Source: Caryophanales bacterium UBA4278 | GTDB taxonomy: Bacteria > Bacillota_I > Bacilli_A > RFN20 > CAG-826 | Direction: 5' to 3' | Length of the DNA stretch: 64,000 nucleotides | Assembly (NCBI GenBank): GCA_002395065.1 | Contig: DGVS01000008.1 | Span: 7,959 to 71,958 of the forward strand | In this document: positions 40,579-49,856 of the stretch, piece after piece | How positions within the stretch are numbered: position 1 is the stretch's first letter | Layout of the letters: every line of letters begins with the position of its first letter | Made by a program: the position numbers and the translations under genes | The notes under the pieces: model-generated | The model's database searches: none | What the model was told of the DNA's origin: nothing | The model's input: the letters and a program-made list of their open reading frames with translations, nothing else

Positions 40579-42065
40579 TAGTCGCGGTTTAAATAGCTTA
40601 CACGTTCTTTTTCCAAGGCAAGAATTTGCTCACTTGCTTCTTTAGAAGGAGAATCAAATTTGCAGAATGCTTTACGGAATAATAATTCAACAGTTCCCAT
40701 CTTTCCAGAACGGTTCTTCACGATTTGAACATTGACCATAATTGTGTCTTCTCCGCCTTCAGCACGAGCAATCTTTTGCTGTGCCTCGTTCACAGCGTCA
40801 TTTTGTTTTTCGAAAATGGATTTATTTGCTCCACCACTATTAACAGTCATTCTATTTTCTTGAAGCATCATAACAATATCGGCATCTTGTTCAATAGAAC
40901 CGGATTCACGAAGGTCTGATAGTTGTGGGTTGGCGTTAACACGATTTTCAATGTTACGATTTAACTGAGCAACACCAATAACTGGAATTTGTAAATCCAT
41001 TGCCAGTTTTTTAAGTGTTTGGGAAATCATTTGTACCTCTAGTTGTCGGGATTCTGATTTGGTTTTACCAACAACGCGAACAAGGCCGATATAGTCAACA
41101 ATAATAAGTGATAAATCTGGTTCTTTGTTTTTAAGTTTGCGGCATTTTGCGGCAAGGTCAAACAAAGAGATACCAGACGTGTCATCAACATAAATCTTGG
41201 TTTCACCAAGACGTTCACAGGATTGTTGCAATTTTAATCTTGTATTTGGAGTGATGTTATAACCGGTTTGTAACCAGTCAAATGGAACGTTAGCATCACC
41301 CGAAACTAAACGCTTAAATAGCAAATCTGAAGGCATTTCTAATGAGAAATATGCAACAGGATAGCCTCGTAACGCAGCATTCATTGCTAGGTTTAATGAA
41401 AGGGCCGTTTTGCCAACTCCTGGACGAGCAGCAATGACAATAAATTCGCCTTTATGGAACCCGTGAGTTAACAAGTTCATCTTCGGGAAACCTGTTGGAA
41501 CGCCTGTAACAGTGTCGTCAGATGTTGTTGCTCTTAAATCTTTAAATTCCTGAGAAAGTTTAGTTGTTACCTCTCGTGCTGATTGGAAATCACCAATACG
41601 GCGTCTTTCAGTAACAGTATTAATTGCTTTTTCACTGATTGATAAGAAATCCGAAACATTGTCGATATCGTTGTTCTTATAGTTGTCTTCAATTTTTTCA
41701 AGTGTTTCCAAGAAATGTCTTAAAAGAGATTGGTCTTGGACGATCTTGATATAGTTTTCAATGTTAGCGAATGTTACAACACTATCAGCGAGTTCAAGAA
41801 GGTATTCTGGACCGCCTGATGTTTCTAAATCTTTAGCGTTGATTAATTCATCAACGACTGTTTGAACGTCAACTGCTGTTCCACGTTTAAAACAACGTTG
41901 CATAGCTTGGAAAATAACAACGTGATTCTTATTCTCTGGAAAGAAATCATCATCGGTTAATTTGCCAACGCCATCACTTAAAATTGAGGAGCTCTTTAGC
42001 ATTGCACCCAGTACGGCTTTTTCGGCTTCTGTGTTATGAGGTAAATCTTTTTTATTAATTGCCAT
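40578..42065 (-). CDS. dnaB: Replicative DNA helicase
   Basis: A 495-residue hexameric 5'-3' helicase of the replication fork. N-terminal DnaB domain (NTEAEKAVLGAMLKSS), RecA-type core with Walker A AARPGVGKTALSLNLA, Walker B SLIIVDYIGLV and the SDLRESGSIEQDADIV segment. A roughly 30-residue Asn/Gln/Ala-rich insertion follows MLQENRMTVNSGG before the last core strand (VNVQIVKNRSG). No intein is seen. It follows rplI by 11 nt, a standard order. Confidence 0.97.
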   Translation of the reverse strand: MAINKKDLPHNTEAEKAVLGAMLKSSSILSDGVGKLTDDDFFPENKNHVVIFQAMQRCFKRGTAVDVQTVVDELINAKDLETSGGPEYLLELADSVVTFANIENYIKIVQDQSLLRHFLETLEKIEDNYKNNDIDNVSDFLSISEKAINTVTERRRIGDFQSAREVTTKLSQEFKDLRATTSDDTVTGVPTGFPKMNLLTHGFHKGEFIVIAARPGVGKTALSLNLAMNAALRGYPVAYFSLEMPSDLLFKRLVSGDANVPFDWLQTGYNITPNTRLKLQQSCERLGETKIYVDDTSGISLFDLAAKCRKLKNKEPDLSLIIVDYIGLVRVVGKTKSESRQLEVQMISQTLKKLAMDLQIPVIGVAQLNRNIENRVNANPQLSDLRESGSIEQDADIVMMLQENRMTVNSGGANKSIFEKQNDAVNEAQQKIARAEGGEDTIMVNVQIVKNRSGKMGTVELLFRKAFCKFDSPSKEASEQILALEKERVSYLNRD

Positions 42066-42076
42066 AGTCTCCTCCT

Positions 42077-42526
42077 TTACTTACTTTCTGTGACATGAAC
42101 GTTAATTTCGCCAATCACACCTTTGTATAATTCAATTTGTAATTTTGTATATCCGAATGAATCAACGACTGCTTTATTGACGAATTTTCGCTTGTCGATT
42201 TCAATGTTATATTTGCTTTGTAATTCGGCGGCAATTTGTTTAGACGAGATTGTTCCAAACATTCTTCCACCTGTCCCAGCATTTGCACTAAATTCAAGAA
42301 CAATATCTTTGAGTTTTACAGCAATATCTTTGGCTTTTGCAATGTTTTTTGCAATTTCTGCTGCCTCATCTGCTTTTTGATTATTTAGAATCTCGAGAGA
42401 CTTTTCTGAATACATAACTGCAAGACCATGAGGAATCAAATAATTTGCGCCATAACCGTCTTTTACATTGACGATTTCTTGTTTCTTTCCAACGCCTTTA
42501 ACGTCCTTTAATAAGATAACTTTCAT
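42077..42526 (-). CDS. rplI: 50S ribosomal protein L9
   Basis: A 149-residue protein with the N-terminal L9 domain MKVILLKDVKGVGKKQEIVNVKDGYGANYLIP, a central long helix (about 40-75) and C-terminal RNA-binding domain. It binds domain V of 23S rRNA. The start overlaps the gdpP stop by 1 bp; transcription runs gdpP-rplI-dnaB-walJ. Confidence 0.97.
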   Translation of the reverse strand: MKVILLKDVKGVGKKQEIVNVKDGYGANYLIPHGLAVMYSEKSLEILNNQKADEAAEIAKNIAKAKDIAVKLKDIVLEFSANAGTGGRMFGTISSKQIAAELQSKYNIEIDKRKFVNKAVVDSFGYTKLQIELYKGVIGEINVHVTESK

Positions 42527-44541
42527 TATCGTTTCTCCGGCACGGTTCGTGCATCATTTAAGTATTCTTTCAAAACATCCAAAAGCTTCTCTTCAACCTT
42601 ATCGATTGGGGTGTTTTTGAATGCTCCAGCAGCCATCGTAAAGTGACCACCACCATTCATCTTTTCTGCGAGCAATTGAACGTTTACTGTTCCATCGCTT
42701 CGGCATGATATACGTGTTTCATTTGTGCCTGTGCGGCCAATGACAAAGCATGCGTTCACACCTTTCATCTGCATACATTGGTTTCCAACTTTCGCAAGTG
42801 TCGCTTGTTCGATGATGTCTTCTTCATCGGCGACGCAATATACAACACCATAAGCCGGTGTCTTTAAACTAGAAATAATGTGAGTAATAAGTGTATATTC
42901 CTCAAAATCATCCTTGAGGAAGTCATCAGCAATAGAGTTATCAGCACCCATTTCCTTGAGAATCATGGATGCTTCAAACGTTCTAATACCACAACTCTTC
43001 GATTTGAAATAGTTGGAATCCATAAAGATTCCAGAAAGCATAATTGTAGCGTATGCGCTTGGAATATTAATGCGTGGGTTCGCGCTTGAATAACGAATTA
43101 ATTCAGCAATCATTTCGCAAGAAGATGAAGCGCTTGGTTCAATATAATTGAACACCGGTGATTCAATAAACTCTTCACTACGACGGTGATGGTCAATAAC
43201 CATAACTTTTGTTGCTTTTTCAAGCACCTTTGGTGCCATAGTCATTGATGGCCTGTGAATATCACAAACAATAACCAATGTGTTTGATTTAATTGTTGGC
43301 AATGCATCATCTGGTGAAATAGTTAATTTTTCCATTTCGTCACGTGAAAATGAGGAGGTCATAGCAGAACGTGTCTTACGTTCCGTGTTTTTTGGATCAT
43401 AAATGATCTTCGCGGACTTTCCGCAATAGTCACACACAGCTTTCATGCCTAAGCACGCACCAATAGCGTCCATATCGGCCACCGCGTGTCCCATGATTAG
43501 GACATTCGCGGAGTTACGAATTAATGATAAAACTGAGTCCGCCATAACACGAACTTTAACTTTGTTACGGCTTTCTTGAGCTTCAACTTTTCCACCGAAA
43601 AATTTAAGTGGTTGGCCATACGGAGAAACAACAACTTGGTCGCCTCCACGAGACATAGCGATTTCAATCGCTGCGCTTGTCATTTCGTTTAACTTATTAA
43701 TATCTGGAATGTCATGGGCAAACGCCATTGATAATGTTGGAGGAGTATCTTCGTTTTCGCTAATCAAATGGATTTTCTCTAATAAAGAGAACTTGTCGGC
43801 CTCCATTCTTTGAAGCGATTCGTAGTTACAAACAAGGAAGTAAGCGTCGTTGCGATAGCGACGTAACAATACGTCGAATTCATCACAATAATTAAAAATT
43901 TCGTTACGAATCTTCGAAATAGTATCGTTTGAGTCATCTGAACTTTCTGAAACATCGGAGTAATTATCAATAATTACCATACCGATTACTGTACTATTTT
44001 TTGTAGCGTAAGCAGTTGTTGTTTCTAAATCAGTATTATCTTTAAAGATATATAAGCCGGCATCTGGTAAATATTTAACTTCATAGTTACGAGAGTTAAT
44101 GACCAATTTACAAACAGCATCTCCGCCTTTTTGGATTTCTTGTAGCTTTGGTTGCCACTCTAAAATATTCTGATCAAGGATTTCTAGGTTTCGATCATGG
44201 AAGATATCGTTCATCCAAATAACAATGTTATTTTCATCAACAACAACTAGCCCGATCATGCCAAAATTATAGGCTTCTTGAACATCTCCACCAATTAGGT
44301 CGGCGGCTCTTAAATCTGTTTTCTTTCGCTTATAAGAAAAAACAAGGATTGAAACCCATACAAAAATCATATCTAAACCAGCCAAAACCGCGGTACCGAC
44401 ATAAAATGTTTCGATTGTTAATTTGGTTTTTAACTCTAAAACATTTTCAAAATAAAAGATGCCAAAAAGAGCAATTATTGCGAGTTCAACAACAATAAGA
44501 ATAAAAGCGACTAATTTAAACGTGGAGGCTGTCTTTTTCAT
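42526..44541 (-). CDS. gdpP: Cyclic-di-AMP phosphodiesterase
   Basis: A 671-residue membrane enzyme hydrolysing c-di-AMP to pApA. Two N-terminal helices (about 8-30 and 42-65), a PAS-like domain, a degenerate GGDEF domain (no GGDEF string visible) and the catalytic DHH/DHHA1 pair: MGHAVADMDAIGACLGM, VIDHHRRSEEF and GGGHFTMAAGAF. It helps control turgor, potassium and wall stress. The promoter has TATAAT within a perfect palindrome, 14 nt before the ATG, and no clear Shine-Dalgarno. Confidence 0.95.
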   Translation of the reverse strand: MKKTASTFKLVAFILIVVELAIIALFGIFYFENVLELKTKLTIETFYVGTAVLAGLDMIFVWVSILVFSYKRKKTDLRAADLIGGDVQEAYNFGMIGLVVVDENNIVIWMNDIFHDRNLEILDQNILEWQPKLQEIQKGGDAVCKLVINSRNYEVKYLPDAGLYIFKDNTDLETTTAYATKNSTVIGMVIIDNYSDVSESSDDSNDTISKIRNEIFNYCDEFDVLLRRYRNDAYFLVCNYESLQRMEADKFSLLEKIHLISENEDTPPTLSMAFAHDIPDINKLNEMTSAAIEIAMSRGGDQVVVSPYGQPLKFFGGKVEAQESRNKVKVRVMADSVLSLIRNSANVLIMGHAVADMDAIGACLGMKAVCDYCGKSAKIIYDPKNTERKTRSAMTSSFSRDEMEKLTISPDDALPTIKSNTLVIVCDIHRPSMTMAPKVLEKATKVMVIDHHRRSEEFIESPVFNYIEPSASSSCEMIAELIRYSSANPRINIPSAYATIMLSGIFMDSNYFKSKSCGIRTFEASMILKEMGADNSIADDFLKDDFEEYTLITHIISSLKTPAYGVVYCVADEEDIIEQATLAKVGNQCMQMKGVNACFVIGRTGTNETRISCRSDGTVNVQLLAEKMNGGGHFTMAAGAFKNTPIDKVEEKLLDVLKEYLNDARTVPEKR

Positions 44542-44549
44542 AAATGAGT

Positions 44550-44566
44550 ATTGATATTATATCAAT
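44550..44566. promoter_or_regulatory. Perfect 17-bp palindrome over the gdpP -10 box
   Basis: ATTGATAT-T-ATATCAAT. It contains the extended -10 TGATATAAT of gdpP on the minus strand, so part of the symmetry comes from the promoter itself. The outer TTGAT/ATCAA arms also resemble FNR-like half sites but with 5 rather than 4 intervening bases. Confidence 0.45.
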
Positions 44567-44586
44567 TATCTAGAAGAGAAAGAAAC

Positions 44587-44647
44587 AAAAAAAGAGCAAT
44601 TTTGTAGAACTAGTTCACAAAAACCGAAAAAGTTACGAATTGCTCTT
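44587..44647 (-). terminator. Terminator after the flavorubredoxin gene
   Basis: Minus strand AAGAGCAATT and AATTGCTCTT form the outer 10-bp stem around a second inner hairpin (TTTTGTGAACTAGTTCTACAAAA-like), followed by seven T. Confidence 0.75.
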
Positions 44648-44658
44648 ATTTTTGTTAA

Positions 44659-45981
44659 TTAATCAATTTTTTGGAAATCTGAAGCCGGGTGTTTACAAAT
44701 TGGACAAACAAAGTCTTTCGGAAGTTCTTCTCCTTCATACTCGACAACGAATCCACAAATCTTACAAGCAAAATGGTGTTTCTGTTTTGCCACTTCAACT
44801 TTCTTCTCGCCAGCAAGGTTTTTACTAGGCTTCATTAATTCTTCTGCTAAAGCATCAATTTGCTTTTTGTTTTCATCACTAAGTGAAGAAAGTAAACGAA
44901 TTGAAGGTTCAATGAATTCGAGATTTTTGCTCTTCTCAAGTTTTTCCTTCATTAATTTTGCTGCAGCAGGAGCCCATGTACCATTCTCGATTAACGCCAC
45001 AGTCTTGTTTTGGAATAAGCGTTCGGTTAGATGATCGATAAATGTATGCATGAATGGGAAAATTTGCATGTTATAGGTTGTTGTTGCTAGAACAATTTTT
45101 GGATAGCGGAAAGCGTCTTCAACGGCTTCGGCCATATCTTCACGAGCAAGATCGGTTATCGCGACTTTTGGACAACCTTTTTGACGAAGTTTTTCAGCTA
45201 ATAATTCAGCAGCTTCTTTAGTGTGTCCATAAACGGAAGTATAGAAAATTGCGACACCATCAGTTTCGCTCTTATATGAAGACCAAATGTCATACAAATT
45301 AAGATAGTATCCAAGGTCATTATCGAGCACTGGCCCATGAAGTGGACAAATCATTTCTAATGGCAATTTAGCGGCTTTTTGCAGGAGATTTTGTACTTGA
45401 AAACCGTATTTTCCGACAATTCCAATATAGTAACGACGAGCTTCACAAGCCCAGTCTTCTTCAACGTCTAAAGCGCCAAATTTTCCAAAGGCGTCAGCCG
45501 AGAAAAGTGTCTTAGCAACATCATCATAAGTAACCATAACTTCTGGCCAGTGAACCATTGGAGCAAAGATAAATTTTAGTGTGTGTTTTCCAAGGTTTAA
45601 TGTGTCACCATCATTGACAACGAATTTGTTCTTAATTTCTGGATGATAGAATTGCTCCATCATTGTGAAAGTCTTTGTATTTCCGACAATAAATGTATCT
45701 GGATAGACCTTCAGAAATTCAAGAATGTTTGCCGAGTGGTCTGGTTCCATGTGTTGAACAATTAAATAAGTTGGTTTTGCATCCTTCAAAACATCTTTAA
45801 GGTTTGCCAGCCATTCTTTCGTGAATTTAACATCAACGGTATCAAAAATCGCAATTAAGTCATCCTTAATCACATAAGAGTTATACGCCATTCCGTTTGG
45901 AACGATGTATTGTCCTTCAAATAAATCTAACTTGTGGTCGTTAACACCAACATAGTAGATATCGTTACGTAATAATTTCAT
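44659..45981 (-). CDS. Flavodiiron protein with C-terminal rubredoxin (flavorubredoxin)
   Basis: A 440-residue fusion. The N-terminal beta-lactamase-like diiron domain has HMEPDH, VHWPEVM and a later His ligand in CPLHGPVL; the flavodoxin domain begins IFYTSVYGHTKEAAELLAEKL; the last 45 residues are a rubredoxin with CKICGF and CPICKHP iron ligands. Such enzymes reduce O2 to water or NO to N2O, protecting anaerobes. The start is at 45981 overlapping the upstream flavodoxin stop by 1 bp. The fused rubredoxin means it needs only an NAD(P)H or ferredoxin-dependent rubredoxin reductase as partner. Confidence 0.92.
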   Translation of the reverse strand: MKLLRNDIYYVGVNDHKLDLFEGQYIVPNGMAYNSYVIKDDLIAIFDTVDVKFTKEWLANLKDVLKDAKPTYLIVQHMEPDHSANILEFLKVYPDTFIVGNTKTFTMMEQFYHPEIKNKFVVNDGDTLNLGKHTLKFIFAPMVHWPEVMVTYDDVAKTLFSADAFGKFGALDVEEDWACEARRYYIGIVGKYGFQVQNLLQKAAKLPLEMICPLHGPVLDNDLGYYLNLYDIWSSYKSETDGVAIFYTSVYGHTKEAAELLAEKLRQKGCPKVAITDLAREDMAEAVEDAFRYPKIVLATTTYNMQIFPFMHTFIDHLTERLFQNKTVALIENGTWAPAAAKLMKEKLEKSKNLEFIEPSIRLLSSLSDENKKQIDALAEELMKPSKNLAGEKKVEVAKQKHHFACKICGFVVEYEGEELPKDFVCPICKHPASDFQKID

Positions 45982-46487
45982 TATTTTGCCACCCAATTAG
46001 CAACAACTTCATCAGATTTTTCTGCGTCATAACCACGGATTGCTAAACCTTCTTTAACAATCGCGCCTTTAACCGCTCCACGAAGTTCAAGTTCCATAAA
46101 GCCAAATGACCCTTCTTCGTTTGTACAGAAAGGTTTAACGACCTTGCCGACAAATGAATACTGTTTTAAGAAACTGGCAATAATTCTTGGATAAGAACGA
46201 TACCAAAGTGGGAATCCAATGTAAATTGTGTCATAAGCATCAATAGATGCTGGTAGATTTGCGATCGCTGGAAGAATATTTTCTTCATATTCTTTACGAG
46301 CCCGCTTGTTGCACTCTTCATATCCAAAAGGATATTCTTCAACTGGTTTTAAACCAATCAGTGCTCCTCCAATGATTTTTTGAATTTTTTCAGCGACAAT
46401 TTCAGTAAAACCTTTGTGAATTATTTCACGATTGCCGTCGACAATATTTTCCCCAGTGTGAGAGAAATAAACAATTAATGATGCCAT
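45981..46487 (-). CDS. Flavodoxin-family protein
   Basis: A 168-residue flavodoxin with N-terminal FMN phosphate loop LIVYFSHTGENIVDG (S/T-rich) and YIGFPLWYRSYPRIIASFLKQY. It could carry electrons to the flavorubredoxin encoded by the next gene, or act as an FMN-dependent reductase. A strong AAGGAG precedes the ATG, with an extended -10 TGGTAAACT upstream. Unlike most operon starts here it keeps a leader. Confidence 0.88.
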   Translation of the reverse strand: MASLIVYFSHTGENIVDGNREIIHKGFTEIVAEKIQKIIGGALIGLKPVEEYPFGYEECNKRARKEYEENILPAIANLPASIDAYDTIYIGFPLWYRSYPRIIASFLKQYSFVGKVVKPFCTNEEGSFGFMELELRGAVKGAIVKEGLAIRGYDAEKSDEVVANWVAK

Positions 46488-46526
46488 ACTAAACTCCTTA
46501 AAAATAGTTTACCAAATTATGAAGCT

Positions 46527-46564
46527 AGACAACAATACTTAATTATAAATAATTAATGTTGTCT
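46527..46564. repeat. Inverted repeat upstream of the flavodoxin promoter
   Basis: AGACAACA and TGTTGTCT (46527-46534, 46557-46564) enclose a second pair TTAATTA/TAATTAA. There is no T-tract on either strand, so it is not an ordinary terminator. Its right edge lies at the GT-C stop and its left arm provides a TTGTCT near the flavodoxin -35 region. Confidence 0.5.
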
Positions 46565-47808
46565 TAATTTGTTTTGGTTTCTTTCTTTGGAAAACCTACT
46601 GTTCGGCCTTTAAAAACATCATACATTAATAAAATTAATGAAACCATGATTAATGATGATCCGATTAAGAGGTTGAGGTTCTCATTATTTAAATAATAAG
46701 TATTAAATAAGTAGTTATTGTATCCCTGGAATGTGCCAGCAACTGCTAAGAATGAAATGTACCATTTCTTTGGGCATACAGCGACATAAAGAATCGCTAT
46801 AATTTCCGCAATATAGAAATATCTTTCATGCATTGATGGGAGCACATATGGAGCAAATAAAGTAACAAGGAAGGTGACTTTGATAATGTCTTCCAATGTG
46901 ACGTCTTTATAAGTTAAGAATAAGAACACGAGAAGCACAAAAATTAAAGCGACACCAAAGTAGGTTGCTGCTGGGACAAGATGCTCAATAACCGATTCAT
47001 TTGTTACAATCGATTTATACATAAAAGCGTAGACGCTTGGAGCGTTCATCACTAGATATGGATATTCTTCAGTTTGTTCAAAATAAACATTGATGCATGA
47101 GTGAAAACTTCTTCCGCATGCCATCGCTGGAATCATACAAATAACATAGATGACCGGTACTAAAAGAAGCCAATAGAGCTTAAATCTCTTTTTAAACCAT
47201 AAGAATACTAAAACTGGTAAGAAGAAAATGCTTTGTAGCTTAAATGCAAACGAGAACCCAAAGGCAACTGAAGCCCAACATGATTTCCCTTTTAATACAA
47301 AGAATAATGAAAGAACAATAAAGAATGCATAAATTGCGTCGCATTGCCCCCAGAACGCACTATTTAAGAATACTTGTGGAAGGAATAGAGCAAGGAAAAC
47401 GCCAAGAAGCGTAATCGAATCATGTTTCTTTAAAATAAATTTCAATATGAAGAAAATTAAGATTGCTGATCCAAGTTCAAATCCCATGGAAATGTACTTA
47501 ATCGCAAAATTAAAAGCGTTGCCCTCCACATCAAGTTTGAAAATGGAAAGGAAAGCTAAGAAATACATATATGTTGGTGTATAGTCCGCATCGTCACTAG
47601 CCAAAAACGCCTTTGGATCTTCAACTAAAGATTCGTACCAAGGTTTTAAGAAATTGTAATAATCACCGCTTTTCTTGGTCATTAAAGGAATGCGAATGAC
47701 AACTGCTAAAGCAACGATGCCAACTAAGGCAATCCAAAACCAATACTTCTGGATAAAATTAATTACCCAGTCTCTTACTCTAGTAAAAAATAAGCCAACT
47801 TTTGCCAT
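46564..47808 (-). CDS. GT-C-type polyprenol-phosphate sugar transferase (membrane)
   Basis: A 414-residue protein with about 11 helices. The first extracytoplasmic loop has GDYYNFLKPWYESL, giving a GT-C-like acidic/aromatic loop, and the membrane-edge NSAFWGQCDAIYAFFIVLSLF matches the WGQxDxxY signature of PMT/DPM-dependent mannosyl/glucosyl transferase relatives. Such enzymes move a sugar from a polyprenyl phosphate to a protein or glycan outside the membrane. Its partner synthase is next to it. Sugar and acceptor unknown. Confidence 0.78.
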   Translation of the reverse strand: MAKVGLFFTRVRDWVINFIQKYWFWIALVGIVALAVVIRIPLMTKKSGDYYNFLKPWYESLVEDPKAFLASDDADYTPTYMYFLAFLSIFKLDVEGNAFNFAIKYISMGFELGSAILIFFILKFILKKHDSITLLGVFLALFLPQVFLNSAFWGQCDAIYAFFIVLSLFFVLKGKSCWASVAFGFSFAFKLQSIFFLPVLVFLWFKKRFKLYWLLLVPVIYVICMIPAMACGRSFHSCINVYFEQTEEYPYLVMNAPSVYAFMYKSIVTNESVIEHLVPAATYFGVALIFVLLVFLFLTYKDVTLEDIIKVTFLVTLFAPYVLPSMHERYFYIAEIIAILYVAVCPKKWYISFLAVAGTFQGYNNYLFNTYYLNNENLNLLIGSSLIMVSLILLMYDVFKGRTVGFPKKETKTN

Positions 47809-47809
47809 A

Positions 47810-48763
47810 TTATTTGTCGTCCGTTGTTTTTTCGATGAAGTAATGTGGACGTTTCTTAACTTCGGTATTTACTTTTCCAAGATATAAACCAATCATTCCC
47901 AAAGCAGAGAGAATGATTCCAGTATTTAAAGCAATAAAACCAAAAAGATAATAGAAAATTGAGAAGTTATAAACTCCGCACAAGTGAAGAATTCCAATCG
48001 TGAGCATAAATAAACACGATAAAGAAATAAAAGCGATACCGCATTTACCAATTGCAGTTAATGGTTTTGACGAAAATGAAGTCATTCCATCACTTGCAAG
48101 AGTAAGCATCTTAGATAACTTATAATGTGTCTCACCTTGTTGACGAGCCAAACGGTCATATTCAACCTTTGCTGATGGATAGCCAATTTGAGGAACGATT
48201 CCTCTTAGAAATAAATTCGATTCTCGATAAGAGAGTAAAGCTTCGACTGCACGATACGAAAGAAGTCGAAAATCAGCTGAATCTTCAACAATCTCGACAC
48301 CAAGACGCTTCATAAATTTATAGTAAGATTGAGCGGTTTTTCTTTTAAAGATCGAATCTGTTTTGCGTTTCTTTCTCACACCATAAACAACATCGTTTCC
48401 ATCAAGATATTTTTGAACCATTTCACCGGTTACATTAATGTCGTCTTGAAGATCAACGTCCATTGTAATTGTGAAATCTGCTTTCTTTTTATAAGCGTAT
48501 TCCAAACCCGCTTCAACCGCGTATTGGTGGCCCTTATTTCGGGAAAGCTTAACTCCGACAACAAACTTCGATTTTCCTGACAATTCCTCAATAATTGACC
48601 AAGTTTTATCTTTAGAACCATCATCAACAAAAACAACTTTTGAATCTTTTGAAATGAGATTTTCAGCAACTAGTTGTTCATAAGATTTAAAAATTCTTTC
48701 TGCAGAAGGATTTAAACATTCTTCTTCGTTATAACAAGGAAATATCCAATAAAGAGTTTTCAT
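47810..48763 (-). CDS. Polyprenyl-phosphate glycosyltransferase, GtrB-like (GT2)
   Basis: A 317-residue GT2 enzyme. N-terminal GT-A fold: YWIFPCYNEEECL, VVFVDDGSKDKTW, KLSRNKGHQYAVEAGLEYA and the catalytic MDVDLQDD. Two C-terminal helices (about 225-290) as in GtrB/DPM1 type 2. It charges undecaprenyl phosphate with a sugar for the adjacent GT-C protein. ATG at 48763 is chosen because GGAG is 8 nt upstream. The gene is followed by its partner with only 1 nt between. Confidence 0.9.
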   Translation of the reverse strand: MKTLYWIFPCYNEEECLNPSAERIFKSYEQLVAENLISKDSKVVFVDDGSKDKTWSIIEELSGKSKFVVGVKLSRNKGHQYAVEAGLEYAYKKKADFTITMDVDLQDDINVTGEMVQKYLDGNDVVYGVRKKRKTDSIFKRKTAQSYYKFMKRLGVEIVEDSADFRLLSYRAVEALLSYRESNLFLRGIVPQIGYPSAKVEYDRLARQQGETHYKLSKMLTLASDGMTSFSSKPLTAIGKCGIAFISLSCLFMLTIGILHLCGVYNFSIFYYLFGFIALNTGIILSALGMIGLYLGKVNTEVKKRPHYFIEKTTDDK

Positions 48764-48821
48764 AATTGGGGCTCCAATACGTGTGTATTTATAATAAAAC
48801 ACGCATCAAGAATAAAGCAAT

Positions 48822-48850
48822 AAAAAAAGCCATCCACAGAGGACGGCTTT
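48822..48850 (-). terminator. rpsF-ssb-rpsR operon terminator
   Basis: Minus strand AAGCCGTCC-TCTG-TGGATGGCTT followed by six T, 15 bp after rpsR. Confidence 0.82.
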
Positions 48851-48864
48851 TAATCTTTGAATTA

Positions 48865-49092
48865 TTAGTCTTGCACGTATGGAAGTAAGGCCATATAACG
48901 AGCGTTCTTGATTGCTTTCGCAAGTTCACGTTGATATTTGGCACAGGTTCCAGTCGAATGACGGGAAGCAATTTTTCCAGTTGGTGTAATAAATTTACTA
49001 AGTAATTCGGCGTCCTTATAATCGATGTATTTCACTTTATTCTTAGTGAAGTAGCACACCTTCTTATGAGGTCTAATCTTTTTGAATCCCAT
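48865..49092 (-). CDS. rpsR: 30S ribosomal protein S18
   Basis: A 75-residue protein with VCYFTKNKVKYIDYKDAELLSKFITPTGKIASRHSTGTC-type core (conserved R and T residues that bind 16S rRNA near S6). It is the last gene of rpsF-ssb-rpsR. S18 binds S6 as a heterodimer, so operon feedback on rpsF leader is plausible. Confidence 0.97.
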   Translation of the reverse strand: MGFKKIRPHKKVCYFTKNKVKYIDYKDAELLSKFITPTGKIASRHSTGTCAKYQRELAKAIKNARYMALLPYVQD

Positions 49093-49108
49093 AAATTATC
49101 CTTTCTTA

Positions 49109-49549
49109 TTAGAATGGTAAGTCGTCATCAGTAACTTCAATGGAATCTAAATTTTTAGATTCATCCGCTGGAGTTTCGTCATGAACTTCATCATAAACGA
49201 TTTCTTCGTTCGGAATCTCGCGGTTCTTTGAAGCTGGATCTAAGAATGTGACATAGTCAGCCACAATTTCGATTACTGATGCTTTTGTACCATCACGGCG
49301 CTCGAATGTGCGTTGGCGGATACGTCCGTCGACACCTGCTAACGAGCCTTTGCGAAGGAACTTAGCACAATTGTCAGCTTGGTTATTAAACACTGTGACA
49401 CCAATAAATGTTGTTGTTTTGTTTCCTTGCGCATCTTTTACGCGGTCATCAACCGCAAGTGTGAATGAGCACACAGCAACTTCTGTGTTCGTGCGTCTGA
49501 GCTCAGGATCACGAGTTAGTCTACCGACTAAGCAAATTCGATTCATCAT
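49109..49549 (-). CDS. ssb: Single-stranded DNA-binding protein
   Basis: A 146-residue SSB with OB-fold (NRICLVGRLTRDPELRRT, VDDRVKDAQGNKTTTFIGVTVFN) and an acidic C-terminal tail ending VTDDDLPF, the partner-binding tip used to recruit repair and replication proteins. Located between rpsF and rpsR as in most Firmicutes. Confidence 0.97.
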   Translation of the reverse strand: MMNRICLVGRLTRDPELRRTNTEVAVCSFTLAVDDRVKDAQGNKTTTFIGVTVFNNQADNCAKFLRKGSLAGVDGRIRQRTFERRDGTKASVIEIVADYVTFLDPASKNREIPNEEIVYDEVHDETPADESKNLDSIEVTDDDLPF

Positions 49550-49568
49550 AATGTAATCTCCTCCTCAA

Positions 49569-49856
49569 TTAGTCTTTGTCAACTGTGATTAAGTGACGTA
49601 CAACGTTTTGATTGATCTTTGTTAAGCGTGCGAATTCGTCAAGAGCAGCTTTCTCGGCTGTTACTTTAATAACAACATAGTAGCCCTTAACCATATCGTT
49701 GATTGGATAAGCAAAGTTTCTCAATCCCCATTCATTAACTTTTGTGACTTTTGCACCGTTGCTAGTAAGAATGGCGTGAAGTTTCTCGATTTCGGCCTTG
49801 CGGCTTTCATCATCGAGACCATCTTTCACGATGTACATGATTTCGTACTTTTTCAT
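49569..49856 (-). CDS. rpsF: 30S ribosomal protein S6
   Basis: A 95-residue protein starting MKKYEIMYIVKDGL. The ATG at 49856 is 6 nt from GGGAGGT; an upstream ATG at 49928 is rejected as it lies just after the -10 box and before leader hairpins. It pairs with S18 in the 30S platform. Confidence 0.95.
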   Translation of the reverse strand: MKKYEIMYIVKDGLDDESRKAEIEKLHAILTSNGAKVTKVNEWGLRNFAYPINDMVKGYYVVIKVTAEKAALDEFARLTKINQNVVRHLITVDKD

